From assembly GCA_027083915.1 (NCBI GenBank), contig JALWML010000144.1:981-6689 (forward strand): a stretch of DNA of 5,709 bases, in the 5' to 3' direction. This DNA comes from Lysobacterales bacterium (GTDB lineage Bacteria > Pseudomonadota > Gammaproteobacteria > Xanthomonadales > Marinicellaceae). The translations under genes and the position numbers were made by a program. The notes below the pieces were generated by a model, which was given only the letters and a program-made list of their open reading frames with translations, had not been told where the DNA came from and ran no database searches. Of the stretch, positions 4,633-5,709 are shown piece after piece (position 1 is the first letter of the stretch; the number at the start of each line of letters is the position of its first letter).

Positions 4633-5709
4633 ATGACATCTTATGTTTTTGTCACTGGTGGCGTTGTTTCGTCATTAGGGAAAGGAATTGCTGCAGCCTC
4701 TTTGGCATCTTTGCTCGAGTCTCGTGGTCTTAAAGTTACGCTGATGAAGTTGGATCCTTATATCAATGTTGATCCAGGTACAATGAGTCCTTTTCAACAT
4801 GGCGAGGTTTATGTCACCGAAGACGGTGCAGAAACCGATTTAGATTTGGGCCATTATGAGCGTTATGTGCGCACCAAAATGGGACGTAAAAATAACTTCA
4901 CGACTGGTCAAATTTACGACGAAGTCATTCGCAAAGAACGCCGTGGTGATTATTTGGGTGGCACTGTTCAAGTTATTCCTCACATCACCGATCACATCAA
5001 AGAAAAAATTAAACTCGCAGGTGTTGGTTATGATGTCATCATGGTCGAAATCGGCGGAACAGTGGGTGATATTGAATCCTTACCTTTTCTAGAAGCCATC
5101 CGTCAATTGGGTGTCGAACAAGGCAAATCAAATTCCATGTTTGTGCATTTAACACTCGTGCCTTACTTGAAAGCAGCGGGTGAATTAAAAACAAAACCCA
5201 CTCAACATTCAGTTAAAGAATTGCGCTCTATCGGAATTCAACCTGATGTTTTATTGTGTCGTTCAGAACGTGAAGTTCCTGAACATGAGCGTAAAAAGAT
5301 TGCATTGTTTACGAATGTCGCCGAAAAAGCTGTTATCAACATGGTGGACTTGGACAATATCTACAAAATTCCCGAAGTATTAAGCCATGAAGGCTTTGAT
5401 GACTTGGTTATAGAACAATTCAACCTAGAATGTGGCGATGCCGATCTAGATGAATGGCGCAGAGTCATAAAAGCCGAGGAATCTGCCACCGACATTATTA
5501 CTGTAGGCATGGTGGGTAAATACTTAGACCACTCAGATGCTTATAAATCATTAAACGAAGCCATGCGTCATGCTGGTATTCCTAACAATGTAAAAGTCAA
5601 AATCCAAAACATAGATTCATCAAGCCTAGAGAGTGAAGAAGGCTTATCGCAATTGAGTGAAGTTGATGCTATTTTGGTTCCTGGTGGCTTTGGCAACCGT
5701 GGTTTTGAA
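4633..5709 (+). CDS. pyrG: CTP synthase (glutamine-hydrolysing), N-terminal two thirds (gene continues beyond right edge)
   Basis: The first 359 codons of an enzyme usually about 545 residues long. It makes CTP from UTP, ATP and glutamine in the cytosol, the last step of de novo pyrimidine nucleotide synthesis. The amidoligase domain (about 1-265) is complete: VTGGVVSSLGKG (7-18, Lys17 in the ATP loop), KLDPYINVDPGTMSP, the metal-binding Asp71 and Glu139 (VEIGGTVGDIESLPF), and KTKPTQHSVKEL. The glutamine amidotransferase domain starts near 289 (TVGMVGKYLDHSDAYKS) and the oxyanion-hole segment VPGGFGNRG (349-357) is present; the catalytic cysteine lies past the window. Similarity to E. coli PyrG is high throughout, shifted by one residue. 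An in-frame stop at 4624-4626 makes ATG 4633 the only sensible start, though its ribosome site is weak. It probably has its own promoter at 4539-4567. Confidence 0.98.
   Translation, partial: MTSYVFVTGGVVSSLGKGIAAASLASLLESRGLKVTLMKLDPYINVDPGTMSPFQHGEVYVTEDGAETDLDLGHYERYVRTKMGRKNNFTTGQIYDEVIRKERRGDYLGGTVQVIPHITDHIKEKIKLAGVGYDVIMVEIGGTVGDIESLPFLEAIRQLGVEQGKSNSMFVHLTLVPYLKAAGELKTKPTQHSVKELRSIGIQPDVLLCRSEREVPEHERKKIALFTNVAEKAVINMVDLDNIYKIPEVLSHEGFDDLVIEQFNLECGDADLDEWRRVIKAEESATDIITVGMVGKYLDHSDAYKSLNEAMRHAGIPNNVKVKIQNIDSSSLESEEGLSQLSEVDAILVPGGFGNRGFE

Noticed and set aside
4856..5092. 78-codon plus-strand open frame
   Set aside because: It is an alternative frame inside the highly conserved pyrG coding region.

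Overview
This AT-rich window reads as ordinary chromosome of a gammaproteobacterium. The CTP synthase is closely similar to the E. coli enzyme, there is a single-domain periplasmic ComEA-like protein, and the helicase is of the bacterial Lhr type. The low GC suggests a lineage such as the Thioglobaceae/SUP05 sulfur oxidisers, but that placement is an inference from composition and gene style and is weak.

Layout. The left half is transcribed leftward. An Lhr-type DEAD/DEAH helicase (5' part only, 1-431) runs off the left edge. Behind it lies an intergenic stretch of about 320 bases holding the helicase promoter, a composite palindromic (REP-like) repeat and a strong intrinsic terminator. Next come a secreted ComEA-like helix-hairpin-helix protein (755-1015) and a PatB/MalY-type PLP C-S lyase/aminotransferase (1178-2377). 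The right half is transcribed rightward. A dicarboxylate/amino-acid:cation symporter (2511-3776) is divergent from patB. It is followed by a two-gene VapBC-type toxin-antitoxin module (ribbon-helix-helix antitoxin 3845-4087, PIN-domain toxin 4077-4526), and then by pyrG (4633 to the right edge, first 359 codons), which has its own promoter.

The genes do not form one pathway. The lyase and the symporter share a 133-base divergent intergenic region and both could handle amino acids, so a functional link is possible but unproven. The toxin-antitoxin pair sits as a cassette between two metabolic genes. Its promoter is built into a 17-bp-arm inverted repeat: the consensus -35 abuts the left arm, the arm is exactly the spacer, the loop is the -10, and the right arm runs into the antitoxin start codon. 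This is the most notable regulatory structure in the window.

The other point worth checking is the helicase 5' end. The reading frame has no ATG, GTG or TTG before the Q-motif region, but an ATC codon sits 8 bases from a good Shine-Dalgarno. I see no CRISPR array, tRNA, rRNA, insertion sequence or prophage gene, and no clear evidence of a wholly new system.
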